This document shows positions 35,964-47,466 of a stretch of 64,000 bases of DNA, in pieces. The number at the start of each line of letters is the position of its first letter. Within the stretch, counting starts at the first letter, position 1. The DNA is taken from the NCBI GenBank assembly GCA_027422505.1, contig JAPQWV010000123.1:496001-560000 (forward strand). Reading direction: 5' to 3'. This DNA comes from Craterostigma plantagineum (lineage: Eukaryota > Streptophyta > Magnoliopsida > Lamiales > Linderniaceae). The notes below the pieces were generated by a model. That model had not been told where the DNA came from, ran no database searches, and was given only the letters and a program-made list of their open reading frames with translations. The translations under genes were made by a program, and so were the position numbers.

Positions 35964-36079
35964 GGGTGCAACACGAGGACTTCCCAGGGGGTCACCCATC
36001 CTAGTGCTATTCTCACCCAAGCATGCTTAACTTCGGATTCTTATGGATCCGGTGCATTAGTGCTGGTATGATCGTACCC
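35964..36079 (-). rRNA. 5S rRNA copy, type C'
   Basis: CATAAGAATCCG scramble; AGCACTAGG. Last unit of the first locus. Confidence 0.9.
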
Positions 36080-36839
36080 ATTTAGTTAATTGAGCATGCT
36101 TGTTTTGCATGTACGGGTAATAAAGACCCGCGAGTTGCTCGGAAACCACGTCAGTTCGTGAACGTCGCAGTCCTAGATGTCGCGTATTGGTTTCGATGGC
36201 ATCTGCCCGTGGGCCATGATAAACGTATTTTTATATGTTTATATTTATGATAAATGAGTCATGTGCGGGCTAAATTAAGTCGTCTTGATACGTTTTTAAA
36301 TGCTTTAATTAATTTTTATAAATTTATGGATTTCAAGACGACAAATGGTGAAATTTGATGAATAAACTGTTTTTCTCCAAGAGAAATTACACTGTGTAAA
36401 ATTTATATGGTTGCGATCGTCTGCGAGTCTAGTTTGTGACAAAATTTATGGATTGGAATTTGGATATCCTAGTACAATTTATTCCATTTTCACCGATGTG
36501 GCGCGTTCTGCCGAAAACTTTTGATTTAAACTCGGCCTGTCAGCTCCAAGCCCATTTAAAACTTTTAGGCCCAAGACCATCTCAACCAATTACATCTTTG
36601 AGCCCATAAGACATTTGATAGGTATACAAGACACATACGCACACTTGAGGAGATAAAGAGACCCACGACCACGACACACATACGTACGACGCACACGAAG
36701 ATGAAGAAAGCTCGCGGCTCAAGGAAGAAAAAAGGAAGATTTCATGGTGCCATATCTATCTCATGGCTGCTTCTTTTCTGTTTTGTCGTTGAAAATAATT
36801 TGTGAGTTGAAAGAAAGATGGATCAGCGAAGAAAACTCT

Positions 36840-36849
36840 CTATATAAAG
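36840..36849 (+). promoter_or_regulatory. Possible TATA box
   Basis: CTATATAAAG in otherwise mixed sequence. No transcript start can be confirmed. Confidence 0.3.
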
Positions 36850-37189
36850 GCGATGTTACGCAACTGAAAAAAAGAGAGAAGTTCGATCTAGAGCACTCAC
36901 TATCATCACTGAGAATACCTCTCTGTTAAAAGCCACTTACACGCACACACACGGCATAACGGAGAGGGTTACAAGGGAGTTCGAACGCTGCAAAAAACGA
37001 GGGCAGGGGCGGCTGTCCGCTGAGAGCATCGAGCTTTAGCTGTGAACGACGAGCAACGGAAGCGACGTCTTGAGTTGGGCTGCTGTCAAAGCTTGATGTA
37101 TCGAGCGACGACGTGGATAAATTTTCCAGAAGCTGAGCGCCTACCCCTTTTATGCTCAAGCTGAAGCTCCGCTTCTCCACGAGGCTCTG

Positions 37190-37442
37190 GGATATTATCG
37201 TAGGCGAAGTTCTTCTTGTTGGTTCTCGGGCCGATACCTGCTCCTCTTCTATTAATCCCTGAGAGGTTTCAGAGATTATCAATTTGAGAAGTTCACAGTT
37301 ATGGAAGTCGTACCCAAGGCTGCGCTCCTCTTCTTGTTTCCCGATATAAGACCAGATTATCGTTGGAGAAGTTCACTTCGTGGTGCTCTTCTTTCCAGCC
37401 GTTCTGACGAGCGTACAAGATTATCGACGGAGAAGTTCACAG
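37190..37442 (+). repeat. Four degenerate repeats ending GAAGTTC
   Basis: AGATTATC followed by GGAGAAGTTCAC recurs at 37273, 37354 and 37418, with a weaker copy at about 37192 (ATATTATCGTAGGCGAAGTTC). Spacing is 64-82 bp. Each is followed by a similar CTTCTT-rich stretch. Confidence 0.6.
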
Positions 37443-37989
37443 CAGGATCCATGCCTTCTTTTTGTAGTTTCCAAAAGCAGGTTCCTTTGGTCTGTTGCGT
37501 TGAGCATTGCCTTCTTTTGTCATCTTCTCGTCCTCTTTAATTTTCTCCCTACTTTTCTCGTTTGAACAACCATTCGAAGAGTATAAAATCGGTTGAAGGT
37601 TGGAATGGGTTTCAAATGAAGAAAACAAATTCGGAGAAGGTCCAAAGTGGATGACTAAGGGCTATGGTATTTGAAAGGATTATATAAGACCGAGTGAGGG
37701 ATTACCTAAATGCCCAATCATTTTCCAAACGATCTAAAGAAAGGTGAGTATGAAGCCAAGTATCACTAGTAAAGACAATCAATTGAAGTGTTACTTTACT
37801 CGAGAGATAGATCCAAAGAGGGAAAAATTGAAAGGCTAGAGACCTCACATTTGAGGGTGATTTTGTGTCTAGTGGATTAAACTAAAGACCTTTTAGACAC
37901 GAGAATGTGACTTAGACTGACAGAATTAAGCAGTTGAATCAGTCGTATGTCGGCAAAAATTCTACGTGACTTAGACCGAAGCATCCTAA

Positions 37990-38008
37990 AGGATCTCGTC
38001 TCCCCCCT
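37990..38008 (-). promoter_or_regulatory. Possible polypurine tract of the minus-strand Copia
   Basis: Reads AAAGGGGGGAGACGAG on the minus strand, downstream of the RNase H end, where a Copia 3' polypurine tract is expected. The LTR start beside it is not clear. Confidence 0.4.
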
Positions 38009-38045
38009 TTATTTTTATTTATTTATTTATTTATTTATTTTATTT
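38005..38045. repeat. TTTA microsatellite
   Basis: About nine TTTA units with small interruptions. Confidence 0.9.
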
Positions 38046-38149
38046 TCATGCAAGATATGAGAATGAGCATGGAAAACATATAGAATAGAGCATGTGATAG
38101 CACCGAAGATCACGTAAAGCACATATCACCAGAGATCAACATGCCTAAT

Positions 38150-38850
38150 TTTCCGACAAGGAATTGGAATCATTTTTCTTCCAAAGGCTTGGTGAAAATA
38201 TCGGCTAATTGATACCCCGTGTTCACAAAATATCGATTGTGCCCTTTTCTACGTGATATTTGATAAAGTGATATCTAGTGTCTATGTGCTTTGTGCGTGA
38301 ATGGTGATCGGGATTGCACGTAATCGCAATGGCACTTTGGCTATCAATATGTATGGTACATTATTTAAATTATACCCATAATTGCGAAGCTGAGTCAGCA
38401 TCCACAGTATCTGCGCGCAACAGCTGGCGGCTGCGACGTATTCACCTTCAGTCGTCGAAGTTGAGATGCAATTTTGCTTTTTGGATGACCAGCACACGAG
38501 CTTTTCACCTAGAAATTGAGCGCCACCGGATGTGCTTTTCCTGCCCATTCGGCAACCAGCATAATCAGCGTCAGTGTAGCCGATAAGTTTGAAGTTCGTA
38601 CTTAGTTTGACTGATAAATATCCCGTCATCGAGCTGTCTGACTTGAAGTCCTAGAAAGAATTGCATCTCTCCCATGTGGCTCATTTCGAATTTACTCTTC
38701 ATGAGATCTCCAAACTTCTTACAAAGCCGCAGATTAGTAGAACCAAAAATGTTGTCGTCGACGTAAACCACAGACGTCAGGTTGATCGTGTATAGATTGA
38801 TTTCCGAAGTCCGTAGAGGAGTTCTATGTCCTGATTGTCCAAAATTCTGC
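38150..38850 (-). pseudogene. Copia reverse transcriptase C-terminus and RNase H (broken)
   Basis: On the minus strand, 38571-38852 reads the polymerase motif VVYVDDNIFGSTN and then MSHMGEMQFFLGLQV, the C-terminal part of Copia reverse transcriptase. 38282-38629 continues with GYTDADYAGCRMGRKSTSG and SSKKQNCISTSTTEGEYVAAA, the Copia RNase H. Its tail, including ADIFTKPLEEK, is readable to about 38150 in shifted frames. Frameshifts separate these pieces. Most of the reverse transcriptase N-terminal to YVDD is absent. Confidence 0.88.
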
Positions 38851-39127
38851 ATCGATCAGCGTGAAAGACCACTTGAAATCCTTTTTCACAGAATTGGCCT
38901 ATGCTGAATAAGTTATGGTGGAGGCCCTCGACGTAAGAGACATCTTTTATCGTCAGATTTTTCAAAATAATATCCCCAAGTCCTAGAATGGGGGCTGAGT
39001 CATTGTTCCTGAATCTGACTTTGTCGTTTGCACGGTCTTTGTAGTTGCTCAGCAGCTCTTGATTTCCCATCATGTTTGTGGAGCAACCAGAATCGAGATA
39101 CCACACATGATGGATCTGCATAGACAA
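38840..39127 (-). pseudogene. Copia protease and pre-integrase domain (broken)
   Basis: Minus strand reads HVWYLDSGCSTNMMGN, where DSG is the aspartic protease active site, then ILKNLTIKDVSYVEGLHHNL and LFSIGQFCEKGFQVVFH, the Gag-pre-integrase domain. It then joins the reverse transcriptase stretch directly, without an integrase. Confidence 0.88.
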
Positions 39128-41457
39128 TTTAGAGAGCTTAGTTACCCACTTAAGAATGGGTCCCTCGGATTAGCAGATGTTTGAATTTGGTTCAGAAACG
39201 GTTCCTAATTATTATTTGAGGGAGTTTTAATAACCCAAGTTGCTTTCAAAGAAGTGGTTTTGGGTTTAGCCTCTTTGGTTGACTTCGACTTCTTGGCGGT
39301 TCTCTTCCCAGACGGAGATTTAGGAACCCATTTTGGTTGAACCTTGCAGGGAAGGCTAATTTCAGCTCATACAAATGCTTTTGTAGGCTTGGCCGAGGAA
39401 ATATCTTTTCTTTTGATAATCTCCTAAGGTGTTTGGGGATTCAATCTTTAAGGGATACCTTAGGTGAGAGCAAGATTGAATAGCACCATATGCCTTCTTT
39501 ATGGCGTGATCTTGTTTCCTACGGTTTATCCTAGATGCATTTGTCTTATGATGAATATTCTTAATTTGTGAAGTAGATCCTATTTCGTAGTTGTTGCTTC
39601 TAAGGTGATAGGCTGAAGTGAACAAGTAGAAGCGATTATTTGAAAAGTAGAAAGGGCCCCTTTTATTTCTACGAGTGTCTTTTATTTGAACTGAAGAAGT
39701 AACATTCTTAGACACATCGAAACTACTAGCTCCTTCTTTATCTTAGCACTAGACATTCTCGCCTTCGTTTTTAGTGCTGCTCCTATGCTCCCTGTAAAAG
39801 GTAGGTGAGATAGATTTAGACTTAGCACTTTTAACAGAATTATCAAAACATTTTGGATCTTTTGAAGGTGCGTTTTTCTATTTTCACGCTTTTCACAAGA
39901 GCGTGAGAGGTATCTTGGGAAGATGAGGAAGTTGTGAGATTTTCCATCTCTTGTAAAAACTTTTTCTTTTCAGCTTCGAAGTTCTCTCGTTGTTTGTCTA
40001 ATTTCGCCCGAGATTCCTCTATCTGTTTTATGATGGGAGGTTTGTAGAGAGAATTTCTATAATAAATGTCTTTGGCTTCCTCGTAGAATGTTTGAGAGTC
40101 AGGAGGTTGAACTATGTCACAGGCAGGAGTTAGAGACGATTTTATATTTTTATCTCTGTCATTTAGCTCTGTGTAGTCGAAGGGGATTTGAGCCCTTTTT
40201 GTGGTTTTTCTCTTGGCGATTTATAGACCACCTTGTTCTTTTGCTTCAGTAAATGCCTTGAGAGTGGTTATCCCTAACCCCATGTGCTTTATGTCATACA
40301 TTTCTTTCTTCTTGAGCACGCATGGATTAGTGAAACCTATACCTTCTAAGGGATTATAGAAATCTAAATCCTTGGACTGATTTAGAAATATAGTCTGTTA
40401 AGAATGGCCCCTTCGCGTAAGAAGATCGTCTAATTTCTTAATTTTTGTATATAACTTCTTACGTTCCTCGCTTAAGATAGTATAATTATTTTCTATCGTT
40501 ACTTTAGCGGTCTGACAGGCATCTAGCTCTTTACTAAGTTCACTAATTTTTGCATTTGATATTTCTAATTGAGCTTCCAAGTCAGTGATCTTAGTGTAGC
40601 TTCGGTTACCTACAATTGAGGGTGGCTTTCTCATTGAGATTCCTAACCAAACAATTGTAGTTGTTTGCTAGCCTATCTTCTAATTCCTTAATTTTTTCAT
40701 TATGCTGCCATAATTGAGGTTGACTAGTCTCCCTAGAATGTAGGCTATTCGTAAGTTCATCTATTCTTGTACTAGAGCTTATAAGTTCTGATTCGAGACT
40801 AATAATCTTTACCTGAGACCTAGAAAGTTTGTCCTCCACTTCCTTTATACTTTTCTGCTCACGTTTCACGTTAGCGTATTTTATGTTATACATTTCTAAA
40901 TAATGTGGAAGGAGAGACTACCTCTTGTCATGAGGTGGATGCGTCGTCATCGTCCGTCTGGCTTGAAGTTTCAGCTTCCTTCTGCTTCGTGAGTTGAAGC
41001 TTCTTGGAGTAGTAATTAGCATCTCTGTTCTTGGGAAGAGTGCATTCTCTGGCAAAATGACCAGGCTTGCCACAGTTGAAGCACTTGTTGGACTCTTTGG
41101 TGTTCTTGATTTTGGAGCTCTCTGGTGCACATTGTTTATTCTTAGAGCTCGAGGTCCAAAGTCGGTTGGCTGAGGATGAGGACTTATTAAAGCCAACTGC
41201 TTTCCCGGTGCTTTTATGCTTGGCTCGACATCTGACTCCGAATCTTCTTCTGACTCTGATGGGGAGGGAGGCCTAACGATCTTCTCTTTGCGAGGCTTTG
41301 TTCCATGCTTTCTGAGACAAAGGGCACGATGTCTTCAATCTGCTTGCCCTTTTGGTCCTTCCGAATCTCGCGGATATCTTCCTCATGTGGGAGAGATTAT
41401 CAAAGACAGCATGGATATCCAACTCGTCCATATCTTCGTTTTGCCTGAGTTGAGTGG
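39128..41457 (-). pseudogene. Copia gag and gag-pol linker with coiled coils
   Basis: Gag remains on the minus strand. A zinc knuckle CFNCGKPGHFAREC lies at 41042-41083. Downstream, 40398-40893 encodes leucine/glutamate-rich heptads (such as LEAQLEISNAKISELSKELDA) predicted to form coiled coils. An extended coiled-coil gag is typical of the SIRE-like Copia group, but the lineage is my inference. 39362-39715 is an open stretch before the protease. The gag N-terminus and 5' LTR are missing: the sequence stops where the plus-strand Copia LTR begins. Confidence 0.75.
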
Positions 41458-41752
41458 TGTTAGGATATTTATAGATTGTGTCAATAGTTTAACTCTTGGG
41501 ATTTATTTTGTAATTATCCTTTTAGCTTGGGCTTTGGACTAGAATGTAATTAATTAATCTTTATTGTTTGGGCATTAATATACCTAGGGTTAATGTGGTA
41601 TATAAGGTTTTACAACACAATTTTTTAAGTAATCAAAGATCAAAAGGCTAACCCACTTTTTCACACAATTCACACACTTAAGGTGAGAACCACTCCCTTT
41701 TCATTCCATCTAAGCCTCTTCGATTCCTTGTTTGGTGCAATCGGGACCAACA
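41458..41752 (+). mobile_element. Copia 5' LTR
   Basis: Starts TGTTAGGATATT and ends CCAACA, two bases before the primer binding site; about 295 bp. No 3' LTR is present in the window. Confidence 0.8.
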
Positions 41753-41754
41753 AG

Positions 41755-41766
41755 TGGTATCAGAGC
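41755..41766 (+). promoter_or_regulatory. Copia primer binding site (tRNA-iMet)
   Basis: TGGTATCAGAGC, complementary to the 3' end of plant initiator methionine tRNA. Confidence 0.92.
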
Positions 41767-42179
41767 AAACGTGGATCGATCTGCATTGATTTGAATCCAG
41801 TTTCTTTCGATTCCGATAAAGATCAAAGGTGTTTTGGGCAAAAAAAATCACTTCGGCATTTTGAGCTCGTTTTGGGGCTGCTTCGTTTTTGTGTTTAAAA
41901 CCTTTCCCCAGAACGATTCTATGCCTAAAATTCTTTTAGAACACGTTTGGATCAGTTTTAACGAGTTTTGAGCAAGATCGAAGCAAAAAATTTCAAAAAA
42001 GTCATCTCGGCCTCTCTCTGTTTTTGGTCGATTTGATCCGTTTTTTGTTGTTTTTAGCTCACAAATTGGTCAACTATGTGTTTAGGGAAGAGTTTCTGAA
42101 GTTATGGATCCAGTTTGAGTGATTTCGGTTGAGATTTGAGTGAAAACTAACTATTTTCTGGGAGAAACTCGCGACAAGC

Positions 42180-42740
42180 AATGGAACAGTAACCTTGTGT
42201 TCTTGGCCGCGAAAGCTCATGCTGAGTCGTTCAAATCCGCGAAAACTTTTGAAAATCCGAGAAATCACATATCCGCGAAATTTGATTCCGAGAATCTTTT
42301 CAAAACCGCGAAAAATTCCACGTTCACCTCATTTTTTCTCAACTGCCTAGCTTTCCAAAACCGCGAAAATCTCTCTTTCACTTCAATGTTTTTCTCAACT
42401 GCTTATTTCTCCAAATCCGAGAAACATATATCCGCGAAAATTTCCTCTTTCACTTTAATTTTTTTTAACTGCTTATCTCTCCAATCCGAGAAATATATCC
42501 GAGAAAATTTATTCCGAAAATTTATCCGTGAAAACTTTCGAGAAACTGAGAAATACTGCAAGTGTTCAGCCGAGAAAGTTTTTTTTTCTCCGAGAAATTT
42601 TTCTCCAAACCCCGTTTTTTCAATTCCGAGAAACTTACTCTCACACTTCGACCCGATGTACTTCCTCCAAACTGAAATTCTTCTCAAAACTGAAAAACTT
42701 TCTCACATGCGAAATTTTTAAAATCCGAGAAAATAATTTT
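42180..42740 (+). repeat. CCGAGAAA/CCGCGAAA motif-rich Copia leader
   Basis: The motif TCCG(A/C)GAAA recurs about every 20-40 bp through the untranslated leader between primer site and gag. Long open frames here are a by-product of low stop density. Confidence 0.7.
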
Positions 42741-43120
42741 CTACTGAGAATTTTTTTTTCTTTATTCCTCTTTAAAACTCACGCAAACATCAAAGTTTCT
42801 CAACAAATAATTTCTCGGGTAATTCTTCATATAAACACGTCTCTTCAAACTGCGAATTTTTCCTCACGTGTTAATTTTTTTTCCTCTCGTGTTAATTTTT
42901 TCAAACTCTGGTTTTTAAATTTTCTAGAACTTCTCCGAACTTCAAGATATATTTTCCCTTCATACGTTTCGACCATCACACACGTTCACTCAGTCCTAAG
43001 AAATTCTTTAAACGATTCTTCTCAAACTCTACTCGTTAAACTCATATTTTTCATCTCGTTCGTTACTAACCCTTTTATCTATACAAGATCAAAAACACGG
43101 ACGATTCGACTGCACCAACC

Positions 43121-45753
43121 ATGTCTGCCACAACTGACATCTCAACAGTGGGCTCCGACACCAGACCCCCGATGCTGCGACAAGGCGATTACAGCATATG
43201 GACAAACAGGTTCCTCACGTTCATCAGGAACAAAGGCGCACCACTCTCTCAATACCTACTGGACTCCATCTTCAACGGTCCAGCACAGTTCTGGACAATC
43301 ATCCCTACTCAACCAAACGCAAACCCTCCCATGGATGAACGTCGCACTCCAAGAGGCCCATTAATGAGGATGAAGAGGCTCGCCTACAGGCCGATGAGAC
43401 TGCCAAGGATACCTCTTCCAGGCTATGGGCAACGAAGTCTACGCTCACATCGAGTGCTGCACAACTGCTAAGGAAATATGGGATGAACTCGTGGAAATTA
43501 TGGCAGGCACAACTGAGAGTGATCAGGGGAGGAAATCAGCATGTCTCTCGCAGTATGAACACTTCCAGGCCTATGAAGGAGAAGAGCTGCGCGACACATA
43601 CCTCCGATACTTGAAAGTCATCAATGAACTCAAGAAAGCCAAGATTTCGAGGGACAAATATCAACAACCGCTTCCTTGGTAGCCTCAAACCACATTGGGC
43701 AATGCAACCGTGATGATAATTCAGAGTAAGGACCTCTCTAACACCTCCATCCATGCTCTCGACGACAGTCTGTCTGCCTATGCTCCTTACGTGCAACCTC
43801 AGTCGACCAACACTCGAGTCGACCCACTGGCTCTCTCTCCTCTCGAACAAGACTACCGACGATCTTCTGCCTCTAAGACCAAACAGAACAAAGGGAAGCT
43901 ACCAGCTGTTGTATCCGACACCTCTTCAGGATCCGAAGCTGATACAGAATCTGACGAAGATGTTTCGTGATCTACGTAAGCAACGGGCAATGCTAACAAA
44001 GATGGTCTCAAAGAAGATCAGGAAAAAATCCTTATCCTCCTCCAATCGCCAAAGAACCTTTAGCGGCACCAAAAAGACCACTCCCACGGAGGAAGCTAAG
44101 CCGATAAAGAAAGAGGAGGACTCAGCACCTCAAAAATCTGTGAAATGTTTTCGTGTGGAAGTCAGGCCACTTTGCCAAGGAATACCACGCCCCACGCGTG
44201 AAGGACTCTGGCTACTACGACCGTAAGGCCAGAATAACCCGCAAAAGGAAAGTGGGAAAGTTCTACTCACCGAAGAAGCTGAATGGGTGAACGACACTTC
44301 AGAAGACGAGGAGCCTAAGGATGAAGATTGCTGTATGGCAAGGCTGGTCGAACATGACGAGGACGAGGAGATGGTTAACACCGATGAGAACACAGCTAAG
44401 ACCAACGCCGAGTCTGAGGTACGAATTTCACAACTCGATGATGTGTTCAGTCACCGTCACAACCATTAAGAAACCCACCGTAGACGCTAGGGATTATAAT
44501 GAACTTAAGCTGAAATATGAAAATAACTATGCCTTACTTAGTTTAAAAGTAGAAGAGCTCGCTTGTGCAAACGAACGTCTAATGGCCTCTGAAGCGTTAG
44601 TCAAACGTCTGCAAAGCAAGAATAAACAAAGTGAGACTCAGGTTAAGGAAACCGCACTGGCCATCAGTTCATGCGAAACATCTCGTCTCCTAACGGCATC
44701 CCAATACGAACTGCTTACAAAGGAAAGAGTTAGGCTGTACCGAAAGGTGAAAGAACTTGAAGAGCAACTTCACCATAGAAACAAAAGCGCACGCATCTTA
44801 TGCCTATTGAACCAACCAGTTGAAACAGAATTCTACGACGCCCGGATGGGAATCGGCCTGGCCAGCAACTGCGATCCAACGCCGTTAATGGTTAAAAGAT
44901 ATAACATGTACAGTACACACATTCCTACAAACGAGGACGGGTACTCCCTCACAGCTCATGCCATTTGTAAGATCCTCTTCAATTATCCTTTCGGAAGAAA
45001 AGAGGGAACAAAACATTCTTTGGACGGAATCGCGTACGTCTACACATAATTGAACACGAATCATGAGACTAAAAAGCCCCTCACGCTCTGAGGACATCAA
45101 ATCTCAGTTCCCACCGAAGACAGGAAATCGCTTTCCGAGAAGCACTTTCTCGCATCTATATCCCGGAGAAACTTTTGGTCATAGCAGAACTAGAACGAAC
45201 CCTGGAATTAGAACGGAATGCTTTTGCAAAAGAGCGAGAAGATCTACTTTGCAAAATCTTTACCCTAGAGCAATTTCACAATACGAACCAACCCTCTACG
45301 TCAAGTCAAGTACCCGATTCTCAAACATGTAAATGTAAGAGGACGGCGAAGATGACTCCTGAAACTGACACATGTTCTAACACTAACTCTCGTATTCTTA
45401 TGAATACAGGGAATGCGAGTTCGATGCCTCTGGCAGGGAGTTCGTATGAAATAAAGGAGAACCCGCTCTTCGATGACAAGAAGAAAAGACCATCCTATAT
45501 TCGTCTTTCCTCTCTATGTACTGAATCCCAACATCTTAAGGACGTAGACAATTATGTTGCCAAAACTTATCTTTCCTTTGCCAAACTAATGTCTATGTGT
45601 TGCTGCAATGACTTTATTCTTCCACGCTTTCATGAATATGAGGCACATGAACACGCAACACTCCGACCAAACAAGCAAACCTCCTCTACGACGCTTTGCA
45701 TTCTCCCAGTTCATCTACGCCCACGGTTAAGCGAAAACGTCTTCCGACACTAA
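43121..45753 (+). pseudogene. Copia gag (frameshifted)
   Basis: Starts at ATG 43121 with a typical gag opening (RPPMLRQGDYSIWTNRF). The UBN2-type gag core continues in other frames at 43425-43682 (AKEIWDELVEIMAG). A degenerate zinc knuckle lies near 44145-44190 (the last cysteine is replaced). An acidic stretch and a coiled coil follow (44500-44790, with KYENNYALLSLKVEELA and LYRKVKELEEQL), then further linker to about 45750. At least four frameshifts. The coiled coil resembles that of the minus-strand neighbour (both have ENNY and LY.K.K.L). Confidence 0.82.
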
Positions 45754-45982
45754 ATACAAAGTCCCCACTGCTCGCAAGCAAAAGACGACTAAAACCGAAG
45801 GACGACAACAACAACCAAAATCCCACGCCAATTCATGAATAAGGCAATGTATATGCAAACACAAGTTAGGCAAATATGGGTTAGAAAAAACATAATCCCG
45901 CCTCCTCAAACAAATCACAAAGGGAAAATTTAAATTAGATCCACACAGTCTGACTTAGACCCCCACATTTCCCATTAAACGC

Positions 45983-46430
45983 ATGAAAATTTACTTGTAT
46001 CACAAGAAGGTCCCGTCCGTAAACAGGGATCCAAAGTTTGATGATGATTGCAGGTCTTGTCATGTGTGGTATCTTGACTCGGGTTGCTCCACACACATGA
46101 CGGGGAACAAGGAGATGTTTGAGCAACTGCTATCTCGGAAGGGTCTCCCTTCGAAACAGTCAAATGGCGCCAATTCTCGGAACCGTGATCTCATCCATGA
46201 CCAACTGACGATTAAGGGCATCTCTTACTTCGAAGGTTTGAGCTACAATCTCTCCAGCATTGGTCGTTTCTGCGACAAAGGATACAGGTTCTTTCGAATC
46301 TGTTGGCTGCAGCATTATCGATGCCTCGGACTGCCTCTTCTTTCGGGAACGTGCACGTCTCACCTCTACGTACTCAATCTTACGACAGTCTCGACTAATT
46401 TGCCTTCTTTCTCGCTGCACCCAAGTTGAA
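45983..46430 (+). pseudogene. Copia protease and pre-integrase
   Basis: HVWYLDSGCSTHMTGNKEMF carries the DSG active site; LTIKGISYFEGLSYNLSSIG follows. Frame breaks near 46290. Confidence 0.88.
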
Positions 46431-46551
46431 CGACCTATGGCAACGGCGTCTCTCACACCTCAATTTCAAGACTATCAACAAACTGCGTTCAAAATAAACT
46501 CGCCACGGTCTACCCCAACTGTCATATCTAAGCAACACCTCTGCTCTGCCT

Positions 46552-47330
46552 GTGAATTGGAAAGATGAGCGATCGTCTCACATCTCCAAGGAAACACCGT
46601 CCTCTAAGCTCATCCTTGAGCTCTTACACATGGATCTATATGGCCCATGCCTACGGCTACACTCGGAGGAGACGGTATATTCTTGTGATTGTCGACGACT
46701 TCTCTACCTATACATGGAGATCGTTCGCACACAGGATGAGTTCCTGATTTAATCATCGAGTTTTGTTGTTACGTCCAAAACTCTTCATCAATAGAAGGTT
46801 CGGATTATCAGAACTGACAACGAAACGAGTTTAAGAACAAGGAGCTCAGTGATTTCTATGCCACTCAGGGCATCACCCAGCATTGTTCTCAGCTGTGAAG
46901 ACACCGGAACAGAATGGTGTCGTTGAGCGTAAGAATAGGACACTAGTTAAGCAGCTAGGACTCTCCTCATCCAATCCGGACTTTCTCACTCTCTTTGGGG
47001 CGAAGCTATTCAAACGGCTTGTTACACGCAGAACCGGGCTTCCTCCACAAGAGATTCAACCCGCACCACATCGAGATGCTGAATAACCGTCGTATCCCAG
47101 ATATATCTTATCTAAGGGTCTTCGTTGCCGATGTTTTTGGTGGCCAATGATCGCCAACATCTTGGAAGCTTGATCCAAAAGCACTTGAAGGCCTCTTTGT
47201 TGGATATTCGCTGACCTCGAAGGCATACAGAGTCTATCTTAGGGAGAAAACGATCAGTAATAGAGAGCACAAATGTCACCTTTGACGAAAGCGAAGGCGG
47301 ACTCATGGCTTCTGCTCATATCAGTCCAGA
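46552..47330 (+). pseudogene. Copia integrase (broken, 3' truncated element)
   Basis: LELLHMDLYGP opens the catalytic core (46552-46752), YILVIVDDFSTYTW follows in another frame, and TPEQNGVVERKNRTLV with the catalytic glutamate lies at about 46900. The post-core GLFVGYS...KAYRVYL region is readable to about 47250. Reverse transcriptase, RNase H and 3' LTR are all missing; the element stops where 5S spacer starts at about 47382. Confidence 0.85.
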
Positions 47331-47466
47331 ACCAGGTCTTCTACAGTCGTGACAAAAGGTCAATTTTCAACGACGGGAACTTCCATAGGTGTTTGAGAGT
47401 GGAAAGTAACACCGTCACTTCATTGCAAATTAATACCCGAGGGATGTTATCACGCGTAAAAAAGGT

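Larger units (their letters stand above)
31484..36188 (-). repeat. 5S rDNA array, right part of the first locus
   Basis: Eleven units in the order Bg C' D-MITE V A B C D E Bg C'. This is the cleanest full reading of the higher-order repeat. It ends abruptly in spacer at 36188; the last spacer also lacks about 20 bp near 36119. Confidence 0.96.
36189..38150. other. Unclassified, LTR-like non-coding stretch
   Basis: Begins sharply at the end of the 5S spacer. AT-rich, with CCCATTTAAAACTTTTAGGCCC-type promoter-proximal wording seen in plant LTRs, and a TATA-like CTATATAAAG at 36840. No open frame here resembles a known protein. It could be the 3' LTR of the minus-strand Copia that follows, but I cannot place TG/CA ends with confidence. 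Confidence 0.4.

Noticed and set aside
1..36188. CRISPR-like regularly spaced repeats
   Set aside because: Repeats are 5S genes with near-identical spacers in a plant genome, not short repeats with unique spacers.
36744..37628. Possible small host gene with TATA box
   Set aside because: Short overlapping frames on both strands, no recognisable protein and no splice logic; LTR-like sequence is the simpler view.
42140..43364. Open frames of 193 and 278 codons before the Copia gag
   Set aside because: They cover the motif-rich leader and an out-of-frame part of gag; the real gag start at 43121 has the family opening in another frame.
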